Below, piece after piece: positions 32,940 to 43,736 of a stretch of 64,000 bases of DNA. How positions within the stretch are numbered: position 1 is the stretch's first letter; each line of letters begins with the position of its first letter. Source of the DNA: Dentipellis sp. KUC8613 (taxonomy: Eukaryota; Basidiomycota; Agaricomycetes; Russulales; Hericiaceae); contig NSJX01000004.1 in NCBI GenBank assembly GCA_002286715.1, positions 818,253 to 882,252 on the forward strand. Direction: 5' to 3'. The notes under the pieces were generated by a model. It ran no database searches. It was given only the letters and a program-made list of their open reading frames with translations, and was not told the origin of the DNA. Both the position numbers and the translations under genes were made by a program.

Positions 32940-33657
32940 ATGTCGAATGTCGCTGTCCGCCCAGGCTTTCCCGCAGAGCCAACCGCCAACACAACCCTCA
33001 GACCTGTCACTAACGTTTTGCAGTCCATGCCGGATTACAGGAGTTTGCCTGTCGCTCTGCGACCCCCTGTCCCGGGGCACCCTCACCCGGTATGTTCTAG
33101 TTCCAGAAATTCAAGAACGTTCGCCCACTCGTGACATTTTTATCGACAGCCTCACGCAGCACTGGCATCTACGCCTGCAATGTCTCCCGAGAGTTTTCCC
33201 AACGCATTGCTTCCTATAGGCCCACTACCGCCCACGCTGGACTTTGGCTTTTCGGTTTCGATCGATCAGATCAACGCCATCTGCAGCGAGGTGGAGCCTT
33301 TCGAGAATCCTGCGGTCAAGATCAAGAACGAGTATCTTGTGGCTATGGTCAAAGTCATCGTTGGCACGAGTCTCACCAAGGCATGCGGCCATCCTGTGCA
33401 TCTGGTCGAAGTTGTCAACCACCCGGACGGGTTTGTTGTTTCCTTTGGCGATAACTACCATTTCTCGTCTATGCAAAAGACACTCAAGAAATTTCACGTC
33501 GGTGAGTTGGTATTTATGTAGCTGGTAGTAATAAGCCATGTTGATATGCTCGAATACAGCCAGGATGCAGCAGATCCTGAAGACTACGAATTTGCCCCTT
33601 TGGTTCATCAACTCTGCTGATGTCTCTTGGAAGGCCTCTTACATTACTGGGAACTAA
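32940..33657 (+). CDS. Orphan protein of 199 aa, unknown function
   Basis: I do not recognise it. Exons 32940-33089, 33150-33501 and 33560-33657 join in frame. The first 75 residues are Pro-rich (PVALRPPVPGHPHP then PHAALASTPAMSPESF). The remainder is a compact globular-looking domain: FSVSIDQINAICSEVEPFEN, VKIKNEYLVAMVKVIVGTSL, TKACGHPVHLVEVVNHPDGF, VVSFGDNYHFSSMQKTLKKF, and the end FINSADVSWKASYITGN. Codon use and splice sites look genuine. It shows no signal peptide and no membrane segment. It could be a lineage-specific nuclear or cytosolic protein. Confidence 0.72.
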
Positions 33658-34147
33658 GCTTGTGCAGAGCTTTTGTATCTTGGACTCGCCTAATCGAAGC
33701 AATGATATCACTGTCCATTCATGACCATGGTCAGCTGCCCGCAAGTTCTTCCGCCTACCACACATAGTAGCAGTGCTGTACGTCTTCACTTCATGTCCGT
33801 CTGCGGAGCTGTGGCATGTGAACTCGGGCGTGCCGCGCCGCCACCCCCGCGTCCGCGTGCTCGCAAGTCTTCCTCCTGCTCTTTATTTGGACATGCTGCC
33901 TGGTGAGCAAAGTCAACAAGCTCGCTCCATGCAAGCAGGTTCTTCGCCGTGTGTACCGGGGCATCTTCTGTTCCTGGGGGCGGCAAGTGACGTGTCATGG
34001 GGAACGGGGTGCATGTTGTCGCAGTGGTCAGTGGTTGCGCATTCCGAGTATGTAGGTGAGCTTCTGTGTGGAGCCCTTTGCATATAAACCGTTTGAGTCT
34101 ATGGGACGGGTACGTTGGCATACATCCTGCCGCTGACTTCGTGTAGG
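33658..34147 (+). promoter_or_regulatory. GH95 gene promoter region
   Basis: This 490-bp gap has a CATATAAACC TATA-like box at about 34079-34088, 60 nt before the GH95 ATG. An open frame at 33773-34087 has no recognised motif. Confidence 0.4.
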
Positions 34148-37100
34148 ATGCGACTAGCTGAGGTTGTCTCTACCTTCGTTGCGGCGGGCGCGATCGCACA
34201 CGCTGCGCCTTCTGGCTTCCCGAGCACGGGAAATGGCCTGTGGTACACGCAGCCTGGCGTCGACTGGACATCAGAGTTTCTGCCCATCGGTAACGGATAC
34301 CTAGCCGGTGAGCACCTCCCATGTCAAGACCAGCTACATGTGAATGACGCTTATTTTGGATGGCCAGCCATGGTCCCCGGCAGAACCGCGCAGGAATTCA
34401 CCCAGCTGAACATCGAGTCTCTGTGGGCGGGCGGCCCGTTCCAGGACCCCGTGAGTGGTGATCACACCCATGTTCCCGTGTTTCAGCCCGCTGAAGAACT
34501 CTGGAAATAGGCGTACAATGGGAGCAACCCGGCGCCTTCGCAGAGGGCTGCTCTGGCGGCGGATATGCAGCAGATCCAGCAGGCGATCTTTGCGAGCCCT
34601 AACGGCACTATTCATGGTATGCATTGTGTTATGTGTGGTGCTCGGATCTTTTTACTATGCGACTTGGGCAGATGTGGAAGAGCTCGAGGTTGGTATTGGT
34701 GCTTATGGTGAGTGAAGGATTGAACTGGTATATATAGGGTCAGTAATTCTCATCACACTTTACGAGCAGGATCGTACGCTGGCGCCGGATGGCTGGTGTC
34801 GACTCTTGGCATCACTGGAGACGTGACGAACTACACGCGATGGCTCGACCTCGACTCTGCCGTGGCGAAGACACAGTGGATTCAGAATGGGACCAGCTTT
34901 CTTCGGTGAGCACTCCAGCTCAAACTCAAATTACACTCGCGTGGATTTGACGATATGACGGCGCGACAGGACGACCTTCTGCTCAAACCCAATTGAGGCC
35001 TGTGTTGAACATATCAACACCACCGCACCATCCCTTCCCAACATCACCTACGCGTTCTCCACCGCTCTGGAAGCCGGCCTGCCCACGGCCAACGTCACCT
35101 GTCTGGATGGCGCGACCCTCAATCTGCGGGGACTGGTAGGCACTCCCGGCATGGCATACGTGCTGATTGGTCGCGTGCAATCCTCCAGCAGCGGAGCGCA
35201 GATAGTCTGCACCAACATCACAGCGTCCAATGCTACGGTGTCAGTGTCCGGTGCTCAGGAAGCATGGATTACCTGGGTTGGGGGCACGAACTACGACATG
35301 GACGCCGGTGACGCAGCGCACAACTTCTCCTTCCGTGGCGCCGACCCGCACGATGCGCTGGTCTCTTCCATTGAACGCGCAGCACCAGTCGGCAACAGCT
35401 CTCCGTCTTTTGCCTCTCTCCTCGCGCAGCACATTCAAGATTATACTGCCGCCCTGGGCAACTTCTCGCTGTCTCTCGGACAGCAGCCAGACTTCGACAC
35501 ACCAACGGATCAGCTGTGGGATGCTTACCAGACCGACACGGGCGACGCGTACTTGGAATGGCTGCTGTTCAACTATGGGCGCTATATGCTGGTTTCGAGC
35601 TCGCGGGGTGCCTTGCCAGCGAATCTTCAGGGAAAATGGGCAGCCCCACAGAGCAATTCCTGGGGAGCTGGTGAGTGACCTGTAGGTGATATTTGAATAC
35701 CATGCTCAAGGCGTGTCTTGCGTGCTGTAGATTATCGTGAGTTTCTTGCGTACCCCTCCTGCAGAACGTCGGTGCTGAGGCGCTGACTTGCGATAGATGC
35801 AAACATAAACCTGCAGATGAACTACTGGATGGCTGAGATGACGAATCTGAACGTGACGAAGCCGCTGTTCGACTACATGGAGGTATGCTGCTAACAGTTG
35901 TGTTTATCCACGCAAATTCTCAAGCCAATGCCGTAGAAAACGTGGGTCCCCCGAGGAACTGAGACCGCGCAAATTCTCTACAATATCTCTCGTGGATGGG
36001 TCACTCATGACGAAGTGTGCTGCTATATTTCCTGATAGCTCAGTGCTTCGTGTTCATGCCTACTGATCATGCCGCACTGTAGATGAACGTACGTTATTTA
36101 CAACGAGCGGCCATCTTTCCTCTCTTATGGAGAGAGTGCTTCGTCCCAGATCTTCGGGCATACAGGCATGAAATTAAACGCCCCCAGTTCGCAAGCTTCA
36201 GTCAATTATCCTGGTGAGTGGAATGTGTAGCGCGCTCTCGATTCGTTAGTTTGACTTCGATTTTTCCGATGCGCAGAGGCGCCGGCATGGATGGTACACC
36301 ATCTTTCTCTCAGGATATATTGACAGCATGCTAAATGGACTTGCGTCAGATGATTCATGTCTGAGACCACTTCGACTACACGCATGATGTAGCGTGGTGG
36401 AAATCCCAAGGATGGCCTCTTCTGAAGGTAAATGTCGCGATTCAGCCGAGCTCGAGACTCTACTCATCACCATCTGTACTAAGGGAGCAGCAGAATTCCA
36501 GCTCGAGAAGCTGATCCCTGATCTTCATTTCAATGACTCAACCTTGGTCGTATCGCCATGCAACTCACCTGAGCAGACACCCGTCACATTCGGTACGCTT
36601 CCGTGTCATTGACTGTATGCGCCGTGCCTCGAGACTGATCCCATCTACTAGGATGCGCACATGCGCAACAGGTAATTTGGCAGCTTCTTAACGCTGCGGA
36701 GAAGGGATACGAGGCAGCGAGCGATACAGACGAAGCATTCCTTGATGGTGATCGTCTCTTCTTTGGCGTCAGTTGTAGGGCCATCTCACCAGGCGTTATT
36801 ATAGAGGTTCGGACGAAACGTTCGCAGATGGACAAGGGGATTCACATCGGGTCCTGGGGTCAGCTGCAAGGTAGGACGACTGTCGAACTTCTCGCAGTTT
36901 GAGCCACTCAAGCTTTCACTTCAGAATGGAAGTTCGACATGGACAGTCCAAGTGACACACACCGCCATCTTTCCCATCTCGTCGGGATGTATCCAGGATA
37001 CGCCCTTACCGGCTTCAACGCCTCCATTCAGGGACCCATCCCGACAAATGGGACGCTGCAAAACTACACCGCGCAGGATGTCATCGATGCGGCCACGATC

Positions 37101-37733
37101 AGCCTCATCCACCGTGGCAACGGTACTGGTCCCGACGCAGACTCGGGCTGGGAGAAAGTCTGGCGTGCTGCGCAATGGGCACAGCTTGGAAACGCGACGG
37201 AATTCTACCACGAACTATCGGTAAGCGAGCCCCTGCTCGAGACTCGCTGACAGGTGCCTGATGACCGGCATATTCTCTAGTATGCTATCGAGCGGAATTT
37301 TGGGCGCAATCTGTTCAGCGTCTACACCCCGCACGGCACGCCGTTCCAAATTGACGCCAACTTGGCCTACCCCGCTGTAGTTTTGGTGAGTCTGTCTGTA
37401 GAGTGCATCCTTATTCAACTTTGCCTGAGAGATCGATATGCAAATCCAAAGAACGGCCTGGTCCAAGCGCCAGATGTGGCGTCGTACTCAGCGCCCCTGA
37501 GGATCACTCTTTTACCCGCGCTGCCGAGTAAATGGCGCTCTGGGAAGATCCAAGGTGCCAGGCTTCGGGGAGGCATGACGCTCGACTTGCAATGGGCGGA
37601 TGGGAAGCCAACACAGGCATCCATTGTGACGGACGCGACGGACATATCAAGGCCTGTACAAATCGTCTATGGGGGTAATGTCGTGAAGACGTTCACCGCG
37701 GGTGTCCCGACGACACAGGACATATCCTTCTGA
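34148..37733 (+). CDS. GH95 alpha-L-fucosidase, secreted; carries one in-frame TGA
   Basis: Nineteen exons close in frame over 836 codons, but codon 498 (36362-36364) is TGA where the family has Trp in the MIHVWDHFDY motif. A signal peptide ([19 protein letters not shown]) is followed by the GH95 N-terminal beta domain and the (alpha/alpha)6 barrel. Catalytic positions known from Bifidobacterium AfcA are visible: Asn in [11 protein letters not shown], the general-acid Glu in WGQLQEWKFD, and Asp in [36 protein letters not shown] and [17 protein letters not shown] also fit. The enzyme releases terminal alpha-1,2-L-fucose by inversion. Two internal exons are only 6 nt (35731-35736 and 36083-36088) and one is 17 nt (36277-36293). 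Everything but the TGA is intact, so this is a very young nonsense allele, a sequence error, or a readthrough site. Confidence 0.85.
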
Positions 37734-37880
37734 TCGATTGCCCTCGGCGTTTTCGTGAACGCCCGAGGTTACTACGGATCTGCGGCAGCGCCTCTCTGTA
37801 ATTTGGCAGGGCCCTGCGAGGATGAACATACAACAATATATATGGTCTACATACCCAGGGAGAAAGAAAGTCTGACTCTT

Positions 37881-39813
37881 TCATGGCGGCATCGACCCCG
37901 GCGGTGTGATATCCGGGCTATCGACCCTCAATGGATCCTGAAGAAACGAAGGTTCTTCACTTTCTGCACGCTCTGCGCCCAATGTAGGGTCTTCAACGGG
38001 ACTAGGGCCAGGCCTAGGAGCTTGCAACTCCGGGAAGAGCGTGCCGAGCAAAAGATCGAGGATGAGGACGAAAAGATGGGTGTTGCACTCCTTAGAGCTG
38101 AAGGGATCCAATACAGCGCCAAGGGTCGTGGCGACGTCCTCGGGTGTTGGCCCTAACAGAATCGGCACTAAGATCCCTAATTGAGGCAAATTGTGACATA
38201 GTGAGCAGAATGGCGACTGCGAACGGGGAAATAACGGCGTACCAGGGACTTTGCGCGAAATTGCATCTGCCAGCGCAGCTCTCATCAACATCTGTTCCTC
38301 GGGCGTCGGGTCTGGAGGTGACGGCGCAGGATAGCCGTTCGGGAAAAGCGCTCGTTTCCCTGACTGAACCATGTAAACGATCCTTGCCGGAGTGAATACA
38401 TTTGAGTAGAGGTAATGAGGGAGCAAGCTGCAATGAGCATAATCAAGCCTCAGCACTGTGCGAGCAATGAGCGAATGCTGACACGCACCGATCGAGAAAA
38501 GGGCTGAATCCCGAAACGAACATTCTTAGTATGATTGCAACCGTATTACTAGCAAATCGTTTGTTCATGTCGAAAAGCTCTACAATGAGTGCAACGGGCG
38601 GCTCCGCTAAACGAACATTGGAATCCAGAGTGGGTTGCAAAGGGACGGTCTGGATAGTAGGAGAAGGTTTCCTGGAGTTGGGGTTGGAGGGTATAGGCGT
38701 ATTCACATGCGAAGACGGTGGCTCAGAGACATTCGTGGCAGGAGAGCCACGCTTCGAAGGCACATGATTGACAGTTTTGATGGTATGAAGTGTTTGCTTG
38801 TATAAGTGGATAAATGTGAGAGCAGTGCTGGATATGGTCTGTACAGCGGACAGAAAGAACACAACAAGCGTCTGGAACGATGGTATGGTTATGAAAGGGG
38901 ACTGTTTGCCAGAAGGGAGCTCTGGGGAATCTGGGGGCTGAGGTTGTGGTCAGAAAGGAATTGCAGTCTGCAGAAACGATATAAAGAGGTGGGGCCCATG
39001 TCCGACCATGGATGAACAAGGACATGTGCGTTAAATATAGGACTGGTCCAATGACACGAATTCAAGAAGATATATTTAGTACGGTCTCACCTTGACATGT
39101 TTGTCCTGCTCTTCGGTGGGACCCAGGAGATCGAGGGCAAGTTTGTGGATGAACCATGGCTCGGTTATCATGGGTGCCACATCCCTGCAGATAACTCTCA
39201 CCAGCACCTCGCGAATAATGTATCGCTCTGGCTCTGGTTCCCAGTCTTCCTGAGGCAGACAGAGCTTCAGGACACCGTCAATGGCCGTGCGCACGTAAGT
39301 CTCGTCTAGCTTGCCTTCCGGTGTGACGCCGATATGTTGTTGACGCGCATGGAACAGGGTTGCTAGAGAACAAGAGCCGCCAAGGGCGTATGAGCTGTCT
39401 ATGCTCTGCTGCGCGGCGCGATAGTCGATGCAATGTTCAGTCAACAATGTCGGCAGGTCGCGACAGACCAGTGGAGTGAAGTCCGTGGATGATATTCGCA
39501 ACTCCAGAACTCGGATAATGGTCGTCAATATCCGGGTAATTTCGCTCAGGAATTCCTTGTCATAGCGTGTGATTTTGGTCCACCACGGATTGACAAAAGC
39601 ACGCAGGGACAAGGCTATGAAGTCGTAGAGCTCGGCATTCAGGGCAGGCGTGACGTCCGGAGAAGCAAGAAGCGGGGGGATGGGGTCAGCGGGGGAAAGG
39701 TGATGAAAGAGCAGACGTTTGGTGAGGGTTACAGGGTGGTGTTGGGCGGAATGCGGTGGGGGATGGGTGCTGTGTGTGGAGGACGCGACGGATGGCGTCG
39801 AGCGGAGGGCCAT
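37881..39813 (-). CDS. PXA-domain (PX-associated) protein
   Basis: Four exons (39813-39091, 38937-38489, 38427-38243, 38176-37881) give 550 aa. The PXA domain (about 30-235) is recognisable by TKRLLFHHLSPADPIPPLL, LNAELYDFIALSLRAFVNPW, TKITRYDKEFLSEITRILT and EDWEPEPERYIIREVLVRV. A long disordered linker, a hydrophobic stretch (TLVVFFLSAVQTISSTALTF) and a helical C-terminal part (ILVPILLGPTPEDVATTLG, VLILDLLLGTLFPEL) follow. PXA domains occur in sorting nexins of the SNX13/14/25 and yeast Mdm1 type, which tether endomembranes; no PX, RGS or nexin domain is visible here, as in many fungal PXA-only proteins. It is divergent from the single-pass membrane protein gene on the right. Confidence 0.85.
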
Positions 39814-40175
39814 CGCCGTCGGAGGGTTGCATGGCGCGGAGAGTGAGTTCGCGTGGGCGTGGCGGGCCTTGTGCCTGGTTCGGCAGACGGCACGGGCCGG
39901 GCCAGTTCCGCTTCGGATGACGACTCTGAGTCTAAATCTCTCCTTCTCTTTTGGTTCTCGGCGCTGTTTCCTTGTCCTCCCTCCATTCCATCTCTGCGCG
40001 CGCTCGTCGTCGTCGCCAACACCGACGGCGTCCGCGTCCAGTCTTCGTCAGTCTCCCGTTTCTCCCGTCTCCCTCCCGCTACTTATTGACGCGTTTGCCC
40101 CAGCTCGACTCGACTCGATCCAATTATTTATCTGCATTTGATGCAGTAACACATTCGTTCATCCTTCTGCCAAGC
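39814..40175. promoter_or_regulatory. Divergent promoter, PXA gene / membrane-protein gene
   Basis: A 362-bp gap between two ATGs on opposite strands. Its right half is C/T-rich on plus (39940-40080). Open frames crossing it on both strands are likely extensions of the two first exons or chance. No TATA box seen. Confidence 0.4.
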
Positions 40176-41552
40176 ATGCACGTCTTTTCCAATAGAAAAC
40201 AAAGGGTTGTGTATCATATTGCGTTTCGAAATTCGCATTCTCCCCGGAGCATCCCCAACCATGGTCCAAATCATACCACCACCATCATCATCGCCGTCGT
40301 AGCCTCGGTTGGCGGCCTTATCGTCGTCCTTGTTTTCTGGCAGGTTTACTCCCGCTATTCTCGCCGCCGGAATGCAGCACCTTTGCCCCCCGTGCAACCT
40401 CTCGCACACCAGCGCGAGCATCAGTTAGCGTCCTTCGCTGAGCACAAAGCGGGTGGTTCGTCACCGGCGTTGTATAATCCGTCTCCTTCCTCCCGCCATT
40501 CTCTGCTTCCGGTCGCGAGCGACACGTCCCTCCTTCCGCACCGTGTCGATTCTCAGGGTGGACCTTCCCGTCAGAACTCCTCACACACGGTCGAAACTGG
40601 GGATGGTTCCGAGGACACTTCGTTCGTCTCACATACTGGACCGCTCTCGCCGCCGAATCCAGGCTTCTATGGATCTGCAAGTCCCCATCCTAGTAGCTCG
40701 TCTGCGTCGCTGTCATCTTCAGGAGAAGCCGGTAGCGCAAATCCCACTTCCCCCGGCACACCTTTTTCCGCCTCTTCTTTGCCCAGCCGTAGGTCATCTC
40801 AGGCCCCCCTCAATCCTCGAAATCGAGCATCCATGCTCTCCGTCAGCACCACGCAGACGAATCGCACGTCACGAAGTCGCAGCAATGTCATCCGCGGGGC
40901 GCCCCATGGCCCTCACAGCAACATTCAAATAGTGTTGCCGACACCTCTCGCGCCTGAGCTATACCCACACATGGTCGGAGAGGATGCGCAGGGGAGGCGG
41001 CTTACGATCGGAGAGAGCGGGAGTGAAAAGCGAATGTCTCAAGTGCTTACAGACAAATGGATCCCGGTAGGCAATGCTGCTGTTGGGATGGGTCTGCCAT
41101 CAACCTCTCAGTCCGCTCGATCAGATTCTGGGAGGGGACGCCCAGGTAACCTTCCATCTAAACACAGCTTTATAGTATCTCACTGACCCTCTCCCATGAT
41201 GGCAGCTAATGGGACTACCGCGCTTCCATCAGGCGCCTTTAGGAGGAGCACTTCAAATCCCCCTCCTGCATCTCGTCTTCGACAGTCCACGACACCAAAC
41301 CCCGAACACCGTCGTTCTTCGCAGGCGCTTGCATATCCACCTGTTCCTCGGGTTCCCTCAGGCTTAGGCTTGTCGATTCAGGCCCACGATAATTCACTTC
41401 CCAACCTTCCCGATGCGCATCGGCCGTCAAGCCCTCCGTCGTCGTTCCCAGGCGGGGCGCTTGATTCAAGTCGCAGTTTGCCGCGGAAGTTGGAGAAGAA
41501 GCGCTCAAATACGTCGTCAGATATAAGGCCAACCAGTGATGTGCCTTCGTAG
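40176..41552 (+). CDS. Single-pass membrane protein with long disordered tail
   Basis: Two exons (40176-41145, 41206-41552) give 438 aa. One transmembrane helix is obvious at residues 36-55 (TIIIAVVASVGGLIVVLVFW), followed at once by a basic stop-transfer patch (SRYSRRR). The remaining 380 residues are disordered, Ser/Pro-rich and basic, with repeated RRSS/RSS kinase-like sites. The layout (short outside part, one helix, long Ser-rich cytoplasmic tail) resembles fungal mid2-like/wall-sensor or septation-associated proteins, but there is no Cys-rich or WSC head in view. The start is uncertain: the frame is open upstream, and an upstream exon with a signal peptide is possible. Confidence 0.75.
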
Positions 41553-41989
41553 CCCCTATACCTTCCCCACTCTTGTATCTCTGTTCTTCAGCTACACGAC
41601 ACGGATGTGCTGCGACGAAAGCTCCCTACGTTAATACCACCACTGTCTGGTTGGACGCACTATCTTTCATACGATCCCCTATAATTTGACTGATAGTCGC
41701 CCATTTACTGCAGCCGTTAGCATTGTACTTATCTTTCATTCACTTGCAATAAAACGCGCTGTACACTCACTGTTGACGACAGCGACTCGCCAGACCACTG
41801 GTCGACGTACAGTTAGTCAGTTACTGCAATGGTGAGTTGACGCTTCATACTACGTTTCGGACCACTTCGGCCGTTGTACAAGCGCCGTCGCCGGGCCGCC
41901 GAGTCATTCCATGGTCTTGCCGTAATAAGTATTGCACCTGCCCGGGGTCGGAACTTGATAGTGACATACACTTCCGTTTGCTCTTCTCC
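41553..41989. other. 3' flank and aminotransferase promoter
   Basis: A 437-bp gap between two plus-strand genes. AATAAA at 41748-41753 may serve polyadenylation of the upstream gene. No other element recognised. Confidence 0.4.
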
Positions 41990-43736
41990 ATGTCTCTATC
42001 CACCGTTGCGCTACGCTTAAGGACTGTGAGCCGCACAAGGGCGGTTCTGGGTGGGTGCCATTTGAAGAGTGGAGCGCGTCTGTCTGCTGTCAGTGGAGCA
42101 CGGTATAATTCAGGCGTTGCGGGAACTCTACCTGACATCCGAGTACGTCCCTCATACGCGTGTCGATGCTTTCTTCTCTGGTGCTCATGCATGGCATATC
42201 GTAGCCCGATGCGCTGCATGTTAGGAGACGGAGCCAGCTCAAGCAGGTGCCTCCACTCAAGGACCTGAAGTTTGGGCACAACTTCGTCAGTAACATATTC
42301 ACTGTATAGTTGCTCACAATATCTAATGGCAAGGCATGTAGACCGACCACATGCTGACGATACCCTGGACAGCGAAGAAGGGCTGGGGCGCTCCGGTGAT
42401 CACAGAGTGTGAGTGAAGTGTGTCTCGGTCTACTCACATTTGACTGAGCATGGATCAGACGGGCCTTTGTCCCTCGACCCTAGCTGCACCGTCTTCCACT
42501 ATGCGCAATGCCTATTCGAGGGCTTGAAGGCATACAGGAATAACGAGGACAAGATTACCTTGTTCCGTCCTGATATGAACATGAAGCGCATGAACAGGAG
42601 TGCGGAGAGACTAGCTTTGCCGGTGAGTGTCACACCATCTCTCTGTGGAAATACGCTGACAATTCATTTTCTAGACATTCGATGGAGAGGCACTCCTTCA
42701 TTGTATCAAGCAGCTCATCCTTGTAGACAAGCACTGGATCCCGCAGGAGCCTGGTCACAGTCTGTACATCCGCCCGGTGCTCAGTGAGTCATTTGCAGCT
42801 AGATCTCCATCCACCTGAACGTCGTCTAAGCCTCTCTTGCACAGTCGGAACACAAGAGTCTGTCGGAATCTGCCCTCCAGACTCTGCACTACTGTATGTC
42901 ATCTGCAGCCCCGTCGGCCCGTATTACCCCGACGGATTCAAGCCTGTTGCACTCTACGGCACGACTGAGTTTGTGAGAGCGTCACTAGGAGGTTCGTTAT
43001 ACTTAGCATCGAGCAGTACTGCAGAGTTGACGGTGGATGTTTTCCCAATCTCCAGGCACCGGAGAGTACAAAATCGGTGCGAATTACGCACCGGGCGTGC
43101 ATCCCCAAAAGAAAGCTGCGGAGAAGGGCTACGTTCAGAACCTGTGGCTTCACGGTCCCGAGCATCACCTCACCGAGGTAGGTCTCGCCTTGGCCGTATC
43201 AGTCTCCGTCCGGTGAGACGCTGAACATGCTATGCTGCAGGTCGGCACCATGAACTTGTTCACGGTATTCCGCAAGGATGACGGAACATATGAACTTGTG
43301 ACGCCTCCGCTCGACGGCATGATCCTCCCTGGTGTGACTCGTGACTCGCTCTTGGAGCTAGCTCGCGGCCACCAGCAGGGTAAGATTAACGTCGCAGGGC
43401 TCGCGAAGGACGTCACTGTCTCGGAGCGGCCTGTGACCATGAAGGAGATCATCGACGCCGCGAACTCTGGGAGACTCGTGGAGATGTTTGGCTCAGGTGA
43501 GTTCCCCTCATCTTCGCATCGTCCGCCATCACCAAAGTAGTGAACGTTCACCCCCTTCAGGAACTGCTGCCGTTGTCAGCCCGGTGAATCGCATTGGTTA
43601 CCTGGGCCAAGACGTCCATATACCTGTGGAGGAAGACGGTATGGGCCCCGTCTCCAGGCCATTGTGGAAGGAGCTTGTGGGCAGGCAGATGGGTGATATC
43701 AACGACAACCTGGGTTGGTCTGTGGTGGTTGAGTAG
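41990..43736 (+). CDS. BAT1: Branched-chain amino acid aminotransferase, mitochondrial
   Basis: Nine exons (41990-42142, 42205-42285, 42342-42408, 42459-42622, 42675-42783, 42845-42991, 43056-43177, 43241-43496, 43561-43736) give 424 aa. The first 40 residues (MSLSTVALRLRTVSRTRAVL) form a mitochondrial presequence. Fold-type IV PLP enzyme signatures follow: TDHMLTIPW, VFHYAQCLFEGLKAYRN, SLYIRPVLIGTQESVG, the PLP-lysine region GTGEYKIGANYAPGVHPQ, VGTMNLFTVFR, PLDGMILPGVTRDSLLELAR and MFGSGTAAVVSPVNRIGY. The enzyme moves the amino group between Leu/Ile/Val and 2-oxoglutarate, the last step of their synthesis in mitochondria. Yeast has mitochondrial Bat1 and cytosolic Bat2; the presequence favours the Bat1 type. 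Confidence 0.96.
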
